Shown one piece after another: positions 33,562 to 41,323 of a stretch of 47,256 nucleotides of DNA. The notes under the pieces were generated by a model. That model saw only the letters and a program-made list of their open reading frames with translations. It did no database searches and had not been told where the DNA came from. Position 1 is the stretch's first letter. Each line of letters opens with the position of its first letter. A program made the translations under genes and the position numbers. The DNA is from Treponema sp. (lineage in GTDB: Bacteria > Spirochaetota > Spirochaetia > Treponematales > Breznakiellaceae): NCBI GenBank assembly GCA_003245635.1, contig QKCO01000021.1, positions 1-47,256 of the forward strand, in the 5' to 3' direction.

Positions 33562-34149
33562 CTACTCGCCGAACAGAGCGGAAGCCTGTTCGCGCACCTG
33601 GTCCACCGCGCCCTGATAGCGGTCCTTGAGCGATGCCATATTCTGGTTGTAGAACTGAACGAACTCCGGATCCTGCATCGGGTCGAGCTGCAGCCGCCGG
33701 CCGGTTCTCCGAGCGAGCTCCTCTTCCTTCTGCCGCAGCTTCGGAGCGTACTGCTGCCGGATCGCCTTGTCGTACTGCTCGACTTCGCCGAGGTAGCGGT
33801 CGAGCGCCTGCGCGAGCTGCTGGAACATCTGCAGGAAACGCTTGTCGCCGAGTATCGCGTGGAGCCCGCGGCCGATGGTTTCGAGGCGGACGATATCTTC
33901 CCGCGTATTGGGGAGCGATACCTGCGCGACGAGGATATCGAGGACGCCCCGGCGGACGGCATCGATCTTTTCCTTCGGGAAGCGCTTGAGGGCGGCCTCT
34001 ATCGGCTGCTCCTCGGGAGCCTCGAGAAAGGCTCCGGCGATCTTCTTTCCTTCGCGGCGGAGCTCGAAAAGCTCGACCCCAGCCTTGTCGCTTTTCACCG
34101 ATTCGGTTCGCTGCAGCGCGATCTCGAGCGCGCTCTTGATGTGTGCCAT
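33562..34149 (-). CDS. Helical protein of unknown function
   Basis: The 195-residue soluble protein is rich in charged residues and predicted helix. Stretches such as LAQALDRYLGEVEQYDKAIRQ and QKEEELARRTGRR look like coiled coil. It begins MAHIKSALEIALQRTESVKS and has no signal peptide or membrane segment. I recognise no family; a spirochaete-restricted protein is likely. It is downstream of fthC on the same strand (46 bases) and converges with the HD-GYP gene. Confidence 0.7.
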   Translation of the reverse strand: MAHIKSALEIALQRTESVKSDKAGVELFELRREGKKIAGAFLEAPEEQPIEAALKRFPKEKIDAVRRGVLDILVAQVSLPNTREDIVRLETIGRGLHAILGDKRFLQMFQQLAQALDRYLGEVEQYDKAIRQQYAPKLRQKEEELARRTGRRLQLDPMQDPEFVQFYNQNMASLKDRYQGAVDQVREQASALFGE

Positions 34150-34195
34150 GTCTGCTTATACCTCTGCTACAAGATACCGCCGATGCCCGCTTCGA

Positions 34196-34783
34196 TCAAG
34201 GAAGCGCATCGACGATAAGCATATCGATTCGTTCATCGAACCGCTCGACGGGAACCGCGGGAACCAGCTGTTCGGCCAAGGCGATGCCCACCGCGTGCGC
34301 ATCGGGGCGGACGGCGCGCAGAGCCCTGATGAAGCGGTCGTAATAGCCCCTCCCCCGACCCAGACGGCCGCCTGACGCGTCGAACGCCAAGCCGGGCACG
34401 ACGACGAGAACGGGCCCCGCCAGGACGGTAAAATCGGCAGGCACCGAATCGGGCGGGGGCTCCCGTATGCCGAAGGCTCCGACGGACCAGGGCCCGGACA
34501 TGGCCGTCGAACGGAAAGACAGGTCGTCGCCCTCGACCCGCGGAAGGCAGAGCGTCTTGCCGGCGGCGACGGCGGCGAGGCAGAGCGGTTCCGTATCAAT
34601 TTCTCCGGCCATCGAAAGAAAGGAGCAGACCGTCCGGGCCTCTTCCCAGTACGGTCCCGATTCGAGCTGCCGCAGCACGCCGCGACCCGCCCGGACGAAA
34701 CGCGCGGCGGGCAGCGAGCCGAGCAGCAGCTTCAGTCGTTTCCGCATATCGGCTTTCGATTCGATCCTGTCATCCTCGTTCAA
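34196..34783 (-). CDS. 5-formyltetrahydrofolate cyclo-ligase
   Basis: The 195-residue enzyme converts 5-formyl-THF to 5,10-methenyl-THF using ATP. The family motif GRGRGYYDRF is near residue 145-155 and the final VPVERFDERIDMLIVD is typical. The start is TTG at 34783, with GGAGG 6 bases upstream, overlapping the hydrogenase-like gene stop by four bases (TTGA). The in-frame extension beyond this lies inside that gene. Co-translation with an iron-sulfur sensory module is unusual and may only reflect gene order. Confidence 0.9.
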   Translation of the reverse strand: MNEDDRIESKADMRKRLKLLLGSLPAARFVRAGRGVLRQLESGPYWEEARTVCSFLSMAGEIDTEPLCLAAVAAGKTLCLPRVEGDDLSFRSTAMSGPWSVGAFGIREPPPDSVPADFTVLAGPVLVVVPGLAFDASGGRLGRGRGYYDRFIRALRAVRPDAHAVGIALAEQLVPAVPVERFDERIDMLIVDALP

Positions 34784-36111
34784 GCGTCGCCTCCGTGATC
34801 GAGGGATGGCGGCTCGAAATCCTCGAGCGCCATCAGCTCTTTGGTCAAGCCGCGCAGCCGTTCCCTGAGGATGAAGATGCAATCGTGGGCCGTCGCCGTG
34901 CCGCGAACGATATCCTCGGCCAAGGCGCGGCAGGAAGGCGCGCCGCAGGATCCGCAATCCAACCCCGGCAGCGTCTCGGCGATCCGCTCGAGCTCTTCCA
35001 GCATGGAGCTCGCCTTCTTGAAGTCGGGATGCAGCCGCAGCGCCGGACGAGGCGCGATATCGTTCACCCACGACAAATCTCCGGCACCCGCAACCGACGC
35101 GGCGGTGGAAAAGCCGGCGCATGACCGTTCTGCCTCTCGCTCGCGGATGCGGGAGCGCGCCAGGGACGGATTGACGACCGTGAGCGGTCCGCCGACGCAG
35201 CCGCCGGGACAGGCGAGCGCTTCGACGAAATCGACCGAAGGAAGGGCCCCGTTGTCGATTTCCTCCAGCAGCGAAATCACCCGGTCGATCCCGTCGACGG
35301 CGATCGATGAATAGAGCGCATGCTGCTCGGATTCCCCTTCCGCGCGCCCCCAGGCGACTCCCGCGGCGCCGGCGAGATGCAAGGGGGGCTCGGAAGGCGA
35401 TACGGTCTTCGCTTCGGCCAACGCATCGAGCATCGGCTTGTACAAATCGGGGAAGGCGATGACGCCGTCGACCGAAGACAGGGGAATGCTCAAGGGAGCC
35501 CGCGAGGCCGTCACCTTGGCGGGACAAGGCGAAAGGAAGAAAGCGCCGACGCGGCCGACGGCGCCCAACTTCCGTGCGCGGCTCTTTCCGATGCGGGCGG
35601 CCGTCTCCATGGGAGAGACAATCCGCGCCAGATGGTCGAGCAGACTCGGGTAGCGGACCTGTATCAGCCTGACGACGGCGGGGCACGAAGCCGATATCAG
35701 CGGCCGGGGGAGTTCGGTGTCGCGCAGGGCTTCAGCGGTCCGCGCGGAAACCTCCTGAGCGGCTTCCGCGACTTCGACGACGGAATCGAACCCGATCCTG
35801 CGCAGCGCCGCTATGATCTCGGCCGAGGGAATCGAACGGTCGAACTGGGCGAAGAACGCGGGCGCCGGCAACGCGACGGCGTGGTCGAAGGCGCGGATCA
35901 TCGAGAGCGGAGAAGAATCGGCCTTTTTTGCCTTGTGGGGACAGACCCTGATGCATTCGCCGCAATCGATGCAGCGTTCGGCGATTATGGAGGCCTTGCT
36001 TTTCCGTACGCGGATCGCTTCCACGGGGCATCGCTTGATGCAGTTGGTGCAGCCCCTGCAGGCAGACGCATCGAGCATCACCGAATGGGGAACGGGCATG
36101 AGCGTGTTCAC
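34780..36111 (-). CDS. [FeFe]-hydrogenase-like iron-sulfur protein
   Basis: The 443-residue protein has two N-terminal 4Fe-4S motifs (Cys18, 21, 24, 28 and Cys47, 50, 53, 57). A hydrogenase H-domain keeps the four ligating cysteines: SASCP (Cys143), SPCPAK (Cys196) and ACPGGCVGG (Cys301 and Cys305). A C-terminal CxxC-x4-C-x16-C iron-sulfur domain (Cys386-Cys411) follows. The proton-shuttle cysteine of catalytic enzymes is Ser142 here, as in HfsB/sensory-type proteins, so it is probably a redox or H2 sensor rather than a fast hydrogenase. It starts with GTG overlapping the ATPase stop (GTGA). Confidence 0.85.
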   Translation of the reverse strand: MNTLMPVPHSVMLDASACRGCTNCIKRCPVEAIRVRKSKASIIAERCIDCGECIRVCPHKAKKADSSPLSMIRAFDHAVALPAPAFFAQFDRSIPSAEIIAALRRIGFDSVVEVAEAAQEVSARTAEALRDTELPRPLISASCPAVVRLIQVRYPSLLDHLARIVSPMETAARIGKSRARKLGAVGRVGAFFLSPCPAKVTASRAPLSIPLSSVDGVIAFPDLYKPMLDALAEAKTVSPSEPPLHLAGAAGVAWGRAEGESEQHALYSSIAVDGIDRVISLLEEIDNGALPSVDFVEALACPGGCVGGPLTVVNPSLARSRIREREAERSCAGFSTAASVAGAGDLSWVNDIAPRPALRLHPDFKKASSMLEELERIAETLPGLDCGSCGAPSCRALAEDIVRGTATAHDCIFILRERLRGLTKELMALEDFEPPSLDHGGDA

Positions 36112-36533
36112 GATGCCTCCGTATCGACGTTGATGCGCATGGTGACCGTCGTGCCGACGCCGACGGCCGTATCGATCGACAGGACATCGCTGTTGCGCTT
36201 CATGTTCGAAAGCCCCATCCCCGCGCCGAAGCCCATCTCCCGCACGCGTTCCGGCGCGGTCGACCAGCCTTCAGTCATCGCCAATTCGAGATCGGGAATC
36301 CCCGGGCCGGCATCCTTCATGACGACGACGATTTCCGCATCGCCGATATCGACCTCTGCCGTTCCGCCGCCGCCATGGACCACCATATTGATCTCGGCTT
36401 CGTACATCGATATCGTCGTGCGCTTTATCGCCTTCACGGGCAGCCCGAGGCGCTGCAGGATACGCTTGATCTCCGTCGAAGCGTGTCCCGCGCGCGAATA
36501 ATCCTCGCCGGGCACGTCGAAGCGATACTTCAT
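36108..36533 (-). CDS. Anti-sigma-factor-type HATPase (RsbW/RsbT-like)
   Basis: The 141-residue protein is a lone GHKL ATPase domain with EAEINMVVHGG (N-box), DAGPGIPDLE (G1) and GFGAGMGLSNMKR (G2). Such proteins phosphorylate or bind anti-sigma antagonists. ATG at 36533 and GTG at 36536 are both possible starts. It lies between a DRTGG gene and the hydrogenase-like gene with tight spacing. The same trio occurs near [FeFe]-hydrogenase loci in other fermentative anaerobes, from family knowledge. No matching antagonist gene is in the window. Confidence 0.87.
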   Translation of the reverse strand: MKYRFDVPGEDYSRAGHASTEIKRILQRLGLPVKAIKRTTISMYEAEINMVVHGGGGTAEVDIGDAEIVVVMKDAGPGIPDLELAMTEGWSTAPERVREMGFGAGMGLSNMKRNSDVLSIDTAVGVGTTVTMRINVDTEAS

Positions 36534-36545
36534 CACCCAAGACGC

Positions 36546-36902
36546 TCAGATTGTTCGAGTACCGCCGTTTCGCAAACCGGCTTCGTAGAGGCGGCCGCAG
36601 GCGACATACATGGACAACTTCGAGCTCAGCAGCGCGATGCCCAGGTCTTTCGCCATATCGACCATATCGGCGGACGGATGCTTGCCGCGCACGAAGACGA
36701 TGACCTTGATGTCCAGCAATTCCGCGGTTCGGATCACCTGGGGATTGACGAGACCGGTCAGCAGCAGCACCTGATCCTTCACGAAAGCCATGACGTCGCT
36801 CATGAGATCGGCCCCGCACGCGCAGCGGACCTCGACGTCGGCAAGTTCCTCGCCGCAATAGAACTGGGCCTCAACTATCTGCTTCGCTTCGCGAACGGTC
36901 AT
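36546..36902 (-). CDS. DRTGG-domain protein
   Basis: The 118-residue protein matches the DRTGG domain: an N-terminal helix, ADLMSDVMAFVKDQVLLLTG, VIVFVRGKHPSADMVDMAKDLGIALLSS and the terminal GRLYEAG. The DRTGG tetrad itself is not kept (VRCACG region instead). The domain is found alone next to hydrogenase genes and in phosphotransacetylases and CBS-domain proteins; its ligand may be a nucleotide, which is inference. It is the first gene of the four-gene module. GAGGTG precedes the ATG. The 174 bases upstream, to the tRNA-Asn gene, are AT-rich, and beyond the tRNA promoter I see nothing definite. Confidence 0.8.
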   Translation of the reverse strand: MTVREAKQIVEAQFYCGEELADVEVRCACGADLMSDVMAFVKDQVLLLTGLVNPQVIRTAELLDIKVIVFVRGKHPSADMVDMAKDLGIALLSSKLSMYVACGRLYEAGLRNGGTRTI

Positions 36903-37027
36903 CTTTCCACCTCATCCACAGCATACCATGAAGTCGATGAAACTAAAACTATCGATATAAAACCTTCTGTCTCTCTTTTTTTATACAAGGCAAACATGCG
37001 CACCGAAACCCGCACAATGGAAATGTA

Positions 37028-37056
37028 TTGACTCTTTTTCGCGATTCGGATATATT
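37028..37056 (+). promoter_or_regulatory. Promoter of tRNA-Asn
   Basis: TTGACT (37028-37033) and TATATT (37051-37056) are 17 bases apart, 20 bases before the mature 5' end. Confidence 0.7.
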
Positions 37057-37076
37057 CCCATTCGTCGTTGAGATAT

Positions 37077-37149
37077 TCCCCTGTAGCTCAGCTGGCAGAG
37101 CAAGTGGCTGTTAACCACTGGGTCAGGTGTTCGAATCACCTCGGGGGAG
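37077..37149 (+). tRNA. tRNA-Asn (GTT)
   Basis: The 73-nt cloverleaf has acceptor TCCCCTG/CGGGGGA, D-arm GCTC-AGCTGGCA-GAGC, anticodon stem AGTGG/CCACT with loop CTGTTAA (anticodon GTT), and T-arm AGGTG-TTCGAAT-CACCT. CCA is not encoded. Confidence 0.97.
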
Positions 37150-37152
37150 CGA

Positions 37153-37185
37153 AAAGCCGTCCATCAGGGCGGCTTTGTTTATTTT
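37153..37185 (+). terminator. Terminator after tRNA-Asn
   Basis: AAAGCCG (37153-37159) pairs with CGGCTTT (37170-37176), followed by TGTTTATTTT. It ends the tRNA transcript 4 bases after the gene. Confidence 0.85.
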
Positions 37186-37223
37186 CAGGCGGCTGAGCTG
37201 GAAGCGAATCCGCCGCGCGATCC

Positions 37224-37784
37224 TTATTCTGATCGCGCCCAGAGTCCCGTCTTGTTTTTTCTCGCCCGCCGCTCCGCAGCCTCGAAATCCGCCATGAACT
37301 GGAACGGGTATTTGGTGTAGGCGAAACCGAAACCGTCTGCGACGATGCGCAGATTGACGCAGGTTCCGTCTTCCGTAAAGACATAGGCGAGCAACCGGCC
37401 GTAGCGGTCGCGGAGTTCCGAACCGAAGGCAAAGCGGACATCCTTTCCGCCGACAAGCTCGCCGGTATGGGCCGCGGCATCCCGCGCGTAGTATTCGACC
37501 GGCCTGCGGGGATCCACCGATTCAGGCGTATCGACGCCTATGAGCCGCACTTTCTCGCGCTTCGAAAAGCCGTCGACAAGAGGAGCGAACTCGACGACGA
37601 TGGTATCGCCGTCGACGACGCGCACGACTTTCGCCTTCGTCATCGCCGCCGTCCGCTCGGAGAGGACGCCGATGCGCACGATACCCTCGGGGACTCGATA
37701 TACCGTCGAATCGTTCATGGCGATGGAAAGAGGCACGAGAAAACAAACAGAGGCGATAAGGAAAGCGATCGCTTTTTTCTTCAT
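37224..37784 (-). CDS. Exported thermonuclease-family (SNase-like) protein
   Basis: The 186-residue protein starts MKKKAIAFLIASVCFLVPLS, a signal peptide, and then carries the staphylococcal-nuclease OB-fold. VVRVVDGDTIVVEF, VRLIGVDTPES and YGRLLAYVF hold the Asp and Arg residues of the active site. It should cleave DNA or RNA outside the cytoplasm, with calcium. No Shine-Dalgarno precedes the ATG; a run of C lies there instead. Upstream the frame stays open through the tRNA-Gly gene, but that extension is not real. A link between nuclease and tRNA transcripts is not indicated. Confidence 0.88.
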   Translation of the reverse strand: MKKKAIAFLIASVCFLVPLSIAMNDSTVYRVPEGIVRIGVLSERTAAMTKAKVVRVVDGDTIVVEFAPLVDGFSKREKVRLIGVDTPESVDPRRPVEYYARDAAAHTGELVGGKDVRFAFGSELRDRYGRLLAYVFTEDGTCVNLRIVADGFGFAYTKYPFQFMADFEAAERRARKNKTGLWARSE

Positions 37785-37807
37785 GGGGGGAAAATAAAAA
37801 AGCTTCT

Positions 37808-37881
37808 TGGAGCGGCCGACGGGAGTCGAACCCGCGTCACGAGCTTGGGAAGCTCGGGTAATACCGTTATACGACAGCCGC
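37808..37881 (-). tRNA. tRNA-Gly (CCC)
   Basis: On the minus strand acceptor GCGGCTG pairs with CGGCCGC, the anticodon stem CGAGC/GCTCG carries loop TTCCCAA (anticodon CCC), and the T-arm is GCGGG-TTCGACT-CCCGT-like. CCA is encoded (37808-37810). The leader just upstream (GGCTTCTTGGA) is complementary to the trailer (TCCAAGAAGC), which is followed by six T. Confidence 0.96.
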
Positions 37882-37909
37882 TCCAAGAAGCCTTCGAAAT
37901 GTCTATGAA

Positions 37910-37939
37910 ACTCTACACGATGGACGCACGCCGTGTCAA
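37910..37939 (-). promoter_or_regulatory. Promoter of tRNA-Gly
   Basis: TTGACA (37934-37939) and TAGAGT (37910-37915) are 18 bases apart on the minus strand, 28 bases before the tRNA 5' end. Confidence 0.6.
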
Positions 37940-37949
37940 CGCCGGGCGT

Positions 37950-38234
37950 TCAGCGCTCGATCGTGAAACGCGCGGACGTTCCCTTCGGCATAATCTCACG
38001 TACCGCCACGCCCTCCACCCGGGCGCCGGGCGGCCCTTTTCGGGCCCATGAGATGAGGGCCTCCACTGCCGGCTCTGCTCCCTCCGCGAAAATCTCGACC
38101 TCACCCGTATCGGCATTGCGGACCCAGCCGGCGACGCGCAGGCGTCTCGCCTCTTCCGCCGCCGACCACCGGAAGCCCACTCCCTGTACGCGGCCCTCAA
38201 TAGTAATAAAACGCGCAATCACCCGTTCGCCCAT
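37950..38234 (-). CDS. acyP: Acylphosphatase
   Basis: The 94-residue enzyme hydrolyses acyl phosphates. The catalytic motif [10 protein letters not shown] (Arg and downstream Asn in [13 protein letters not shown]) is complete, and length is typical for the family. The start is the ATG at 38234; there is no strong Shine-Dalgarno and the frame extends into the upstream receiver gene. It is the last gene after two receiver genes; a metabolic role in acyl-phosphate turnover could link to receiver phosphorylation by acetyl phosphate, which is speculation. Confidence 0.92.
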   Translation of the reverse strand: MGERVIARFITIEGRVQGVGFRWSAAEEARRLRVAGWVRNADTGEVEIFAEGAEPAVEALISWARKGPPGARVEGVAVREIMPKGTSARFTIER

Positions 38235-38247
38235 CGATTCAAGGTCT

Positions 38248-38607
38248 TTAAGGCTCGCTGCGGAGCCATCCTTCGAGCAGAGACTCGAGCTCCGCATAGT
38301 CCAAGGGCTTGAAAAGCACGGTATAGGGTATTTCGAATTCCGGCCGCAGGAAGCCGGAGGTCACGACAACTTTCATGTCTGGACAGAATCGCATGAGAAA
38401 GCGGATCCAATAATCGCCGCCGAGCAGGTCCATCCGGTAATCGGTGACGATAATATCGATGCGGGAATCGAGCAGAATCTTGATCGCGCCGACGCCGTCG
38501 GACGCGACGCTGACCGCATAGCCTTTTCTTTTTAGATAGTCGCGCAGCGAAAGCCGAATTGGATCCTCATCCTCGACGATGAGGATGCGACCCTTCGATT
38601 CAGCCAT
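38248..38607 (-). CDS. Single-domain response regulator
   Basis: The 119-residue CheY-like protein has the acidic pair EDED at 12-15, phospho-acceptor Asp56 (IVTDYRMD), Ser/Thr in VVTSG and Lys in LFKPLDY. It has no output domain. It overlaps the preceding HTH-receiver gene by 8 bases, so the two are co-translated. It may act as a phosphate sink or relay partner; no kinase is nearby. Confidence 0.9.
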   Translation of the reverse strand: MAESKGRILIVEDEDPIRLSLRDYLKRKGYAVSVASDGVGAIKILLDSRIDIIVTDYRMDLLGGDYWIRFLMRFCPDMKVVVTSGFLRPEFEIPYTVLFKPLDYAELESLLEGWLRSEP

Positions 38608-39223
38608 TGGCCAGACTTTCGACCTTTCCGGTCAAATCGAGAACGGTTCCCGTGATTTGATCGAAATCAAGCGGCTTCGAAAAGAACGCATCGGCGCCGT
38701 CCTCGAGTATCGAAGCGCGCTCTTCAGGTATGTCGAGTCCCGTCATCGAAATGATGAAAGGCTTTCCGAAAGCGGGGTCTTCCTTTATCTTCCTGCAGAG
38801 CTTATGGCCGTCTATGCCGGGAAGGTCGATATCGAGGATCACAAAGCCCGGCCTGTACGCGGCCAGCGCGCGGCCGGCCTCGAAGCCGTCGAACGCCTGA
38901 ACCACCCGGTAATTCGGTATCTTCTTCTCCATCCAGCGCTTCAGAAGATCGTTGAGCTCCCGGTCGTCGTCGACGACCAGGACGGTGTTCCAAGCCACAT
39001 CCTCTTTCAACAGATCGGACAATTCATCGGGAACGCGCATTCCGCGCGCTTCGAGAAAGGTCATCAAATCTTCGGCGTATACGCGATATTGGCCGCCGGG
39101 AGTGGTGAACGCTTTCAGATAGCCGTTGCGTATCCAATTTATGGCGGTCTGATTCACGACTCCGCAGATATTGGCGACTTCAAGGGCCGAAAATATCCTT
39201 ACCTTCTTATCGTTCTTGGACAC
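38600..39223 (-). CDS. Response regulator with N-terminal MerR/excisionase-type helix-turn-helix
   Basis: The 207-residue protein starts with GTG (AAGGA upstream). Residues 8-60 form a MerR/excisionase-type DNA-binding domain (FSALEVANICGVVNQTAINWIRNGYLKAF). A receiver domain (79-195) follows, with DDD at 85-87, Asp131 in VILDIDLPG and Lys in FFSKPLDF. DNA-binding first and receiver last is the reverse of the usual order. It is preceded by two promoters and co-translated with the single receiver. Confidence 0.88.
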   Translation of the reverse strand: MSKNDKKVRIFSALEVANICGVVNQTAINWIRNGYLKAFTTPGGQYRVYAEDLMTFLEARGMRVPDELSDLLKEDVAWNTVLVVDDDRELNDLLKRWMEKKIPNYRVVQAFDGFEAGRALAAYRPGFVILDIDLPGIDGHKLCRKIKEDPAFGKPFIISMTGLDIPEERASILEDGADAFFSKPLDFDQITGTVLDLTGKVESLANG

Positions 39224-39271
39224 GATTCCATCCTTATAGGGACGACGGGAACGACCTGTCTATCTTTATTC

Positions 39272-39299
39272 ATTATATCCATTACATCTATAAAGTCAA
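39272..39299 (-). promoter_or_regulatory. Proximal promoter of the receiver operon
   Basis: TTGACT (39294-39299) and TATAAT (39272-39277) are 16 bases apart on the minus strand, a near-consensus promoter 49 bases before the start codon. Confidence 0.75.
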
Positions 39300-39356
39300 T
39301 CTATATTCTTTCGCCACATCAAATAAGACAGGGCATGCACCGGATGCGATAGCCTA

Positions 39357-39386
39357 ATTATATACCATATCGCAACAAGTGAGCAA
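39357..39386 (-). promoter_or_regulatory. Possible distal promoter of the receiver operon
   Basis: TTGCTC (39381-39386) and TATAAT (39357-39362) are 18 bases apart on the minus strand. The 175-base AT-rich gap up to recX holds only these elements. Confidence 0.45.
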
Positions 39387-39398
39387 CATTGCCTAATT

Positions 39399-40025
39399 TT
39401 AGTCATCATCGGCGGAAAATGCGTTCCGGATCGTTTTGCCCGAAAATCCGCGAGCCCTCAGCTTCCTCAGAGTCTTCGCGTCGGGCCCTTCGCGGCCCGT
39501 GCACTGCTTTCCGCCGCCCCATTTCTCGGCGAGAGTTCGAACCGCCGCCTGCTCGATACCTTCATCGAGCAGGTCCCTTATCGCCCGAACGGCGGTTTCG
39601 CGCGAAGCGCCCCTCGCCATCAGACCCGCGAACAGCTTCTCGCGCCCCTCCCGGAGGCCCCCAACGCGAGCAGAAAGCCAAGCGCGGGCGAAGCGCTCGT
39701 CGTCGATCAGCCCCAGCGATTCGAGCCGATCGAGAGCCGCCCCGATTCCGGTCTCGCCGAGGCCACGCTTCAAGAGCTTAAGGCGAAGCTGCATGCGGCT
39801 GTGCTCGCGAAGGGAAATGAGGCGAAGCGCGCGGGATTCGGCGGCGTACGCATCGGCTGCGAAGCGGAGAGCGGAAATGCAGGATTCATCGACGGCATCG
39901 CCGACGACGGGAAGCCGAGACGCTTCAGGCATGTACGCGTAATGAACCAAAAAAGAAGAGCCGTCCGAAAGCCCTATTGAAAGGACATCCGGAACGGCCC
40001 CTGCTTTGACGGATTCGACGGTCAC
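39399..40025 (-). CDS. recX: Regulatory protein RecX
   Basis: The 208-residue protein modulates RecA filaments. RecX three-helix repeats are visible: RALRLISLREHSRMQLRLKLLKRG, then LESLGLIDDERFARAWLSAR, and the C-terminal LRKLRARGFSGKTIRNAF. The start is placed at GTG 40025 after the rpsI stop. No Shine-Dalgarno supports it, and earlier codons overlap rpsI. It is longer than the usual 150-170 residues owing to an N-terminal extension of about 45 residues. recA is not in the window. Confidence 0.85.
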   Translation of the reverse strand: MTVESVKAGAVPDVLSIGLSDGSSFLVHYAYMPEASRLPVVGDAVDESCISALRFAADAYAAESRALRLISLREHSRMQLRLKLLKRGLGETGIGAALDRLESLGLIDDERFARAWLSARVGGLREGREKLFAGLMARGASRETAVRAIRDLLDEGIEQAAVRTLAEKWGGGKQCTGREGPDAKTLRKLRARGFSGKTIRNAFSADDD

Positions 40026-40048
40026 CCAACGAATCGCAATACGCTGAA

Positions 40049-40441
40049 TTAGCGCTTGGAGAACTGGAAGCGTCGGCGAGCGCCGCGCTGACCGTATTTT
40101 TTTCGTTCGACCATGCGCGAATCGCGGGTCAGGAAACCGTTGGCGCGCAGCGAGCTGTAGTTGGTCTGATCGACCTGGCAGAGAGCCCGCGCGAGGCCGT
40201 GGCGGCAAGCGCCTGCCTGGCCGTGGGGGCCGCCGCCTTCAACGTTGATCAGAACGTCGAATTTATTTTCGCTGGCGGTCACCATAAGGGGCTGACGAAC
40301 CATCATGGCGTGCTCGCCCTGAACGAAATACTGAACCAGCTCTTTGCCGTTGACGACTACTTTACCCGATCCATCGCGCAGAAAAACGCGGGCGACGGAG
40401 GTCTTCCTTCTTCCGGTACCGATTCCAAGATTCTTGATCAC
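40049..40441 (-). CDS. rpsI: 30S ribosomal protein S9
   Basis: The 130-residue ribosomal protein starts with GTG (AAGGGG 6 bases upstream). It has [14 protein letters not shown] near the N-terminus and ends RRFQFSKR, the conserved tail that reaches the P-site tRNA. It follows rplM by 14 bases, the usual pairing. Confidence 0.98.
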   Translation of the reverse strand: MIKNLGIGTGRRKTSVARVFLRDGSGKVVVNGKELVQYFVQGEHAMMVRQPLMVTASENKFDVLINVEGGGPHGQAGACRHGLARALCQVDQTNYSSLRANGFLTRDSRMVERKKYGQRGARRRFQFSKR

Positions 40442-40455
40442 ATGCTACCCCTTGA

Positions 40456-40884
40456 TTACAGCTCGACGGTCTGAGGATTTTGCGCGGCATGCGGATGATC
40501 GGAGCCGGCGTAAATCTTCACGTTCTTGAGGAGCTTCCGGCCGAGCGGACCCTTCGGAAGCATACCCTTGATCGCGATCTCGAGCGGAGCGGTAGGATGC
40601 CGGGCGGCAAGCTCTTCGAACGAATCGCTCTTGAGTCCGCCGACGAAACCGGAATGCCGGTAATACATCTTGTCCTGTCGCTTGGCGCCGGAAACGGCGA
40701 TCTTGTCGGCGTTGATGACGACCACGTAATCGCCGAGTTCTTGATGCGGCGCGAATATCGCCTTTTCCTTACCGCGGACGATGGAAGCGCATTTCGCGGC
40801 GACGCGGCCGAGGATCATGTCCTGGGCGTCGATGACGAACCACTTCCGCTCTGCGACGGCGGGCTTTACGAAAACAGTCTTCAT
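40456..40884 (-). CDS. rplM: 50S ribosomal protein L13
   Basis: The 142-residue ribosomal protein starts MKTVFVKPAVAERKWFVIDA and contains GRVAAKCASIVRGK, YYRHSGFVGGLKS and GMLPKGPLGRKLLKNVKIYAG, all typical of L13. GAAGGT precedes the ATG at 40884. It is the first gene of the rplM-rpsI pair. Confidence 0.98.
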   Translation of the reverse strand: MKTVFVKPAVAERKWFVIDAQDMILGRVAAKCASIVRGKEKAIFAPHQELGDYVVVINADKIAVSGAKRQDKMYYRHSGFVGGLKSDSFEELAARHPTAPLEIAIKGMLPKGPLGRKLLKNVKIYAGSDHPHAAQNPQTVEL

Positions 40885-40972
40885 TATCGTACCTTCAACC
40901 ATTGTATTAAGCTATCCGGCCGCCTGCATGGGCATCACGCGAATCGGCCGTGCGTAAACGGGGCAGGAATGG

Positions 40973-41001
40973 ATAATCCCATATCCCCTCGTCAATGTCA
41001 A
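40973..41001 (-). promoter_or_regulatory. Promoter of rplM-rpsI
   Basis: TTGACA (40996-41001) and GATTAT (40973-40978) are 17 bases apart on the minus strand. The -35 overlaps the stop codon of the upstream membrane-protein gene. Confidence 0.6.
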
Positions 41002-41246
41002 GCGGTCGGAGAACCGTCCCCGGAAGCGGCGGCTTTCTTTTCTTCGGCTTCTTCCTTCTTGGCGGCGGCCTTGTCCTTCAGATCCGCTATGCCGATGAAA
41101 GCGGCCAGCAGTCCGACGAACGCGGCCATGACGGGGAGAGCTCCGCGCAGGAACAGAAGCACGTCGCCCCACCAGGCGAGACCGAAGGGCAATACGGCGA
41201 ATAAGGCGCAGGCGATGAAAACGATACCGACGATCAAGGCGATCAT
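40998..41246 (-). CDS. Small two-helix membrane protein
   Basis: The 82-residue protein has two hydrophobic segments (about 2-24 and 33-54) and a charged Lys/Glu/Ala-rich tail (KDKAAAKKEEAEEKKAAA). No family or function is recognised. The glycine/alanine pattern resembles small spirochaete envelope proteins. It lies just upstream of the rplM promoter, on the same strand. Confidence 0.65.
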   Translation of the reverse strand: MIALIVGIVFIACALFAVLPFGLAWWGDVLLFLRGALPVMAAFVGLLAAFIGIADLKDKAAAKKEEAEEKKAAASGDGSPTA

Positions 41247-41323
41247 AGCGATCCTCCGATGCTTTTCTGTCTTTTTCTACAATACAAGAATACGATATTA
41301 ACCGATTTCGTCAATATTAAGAG

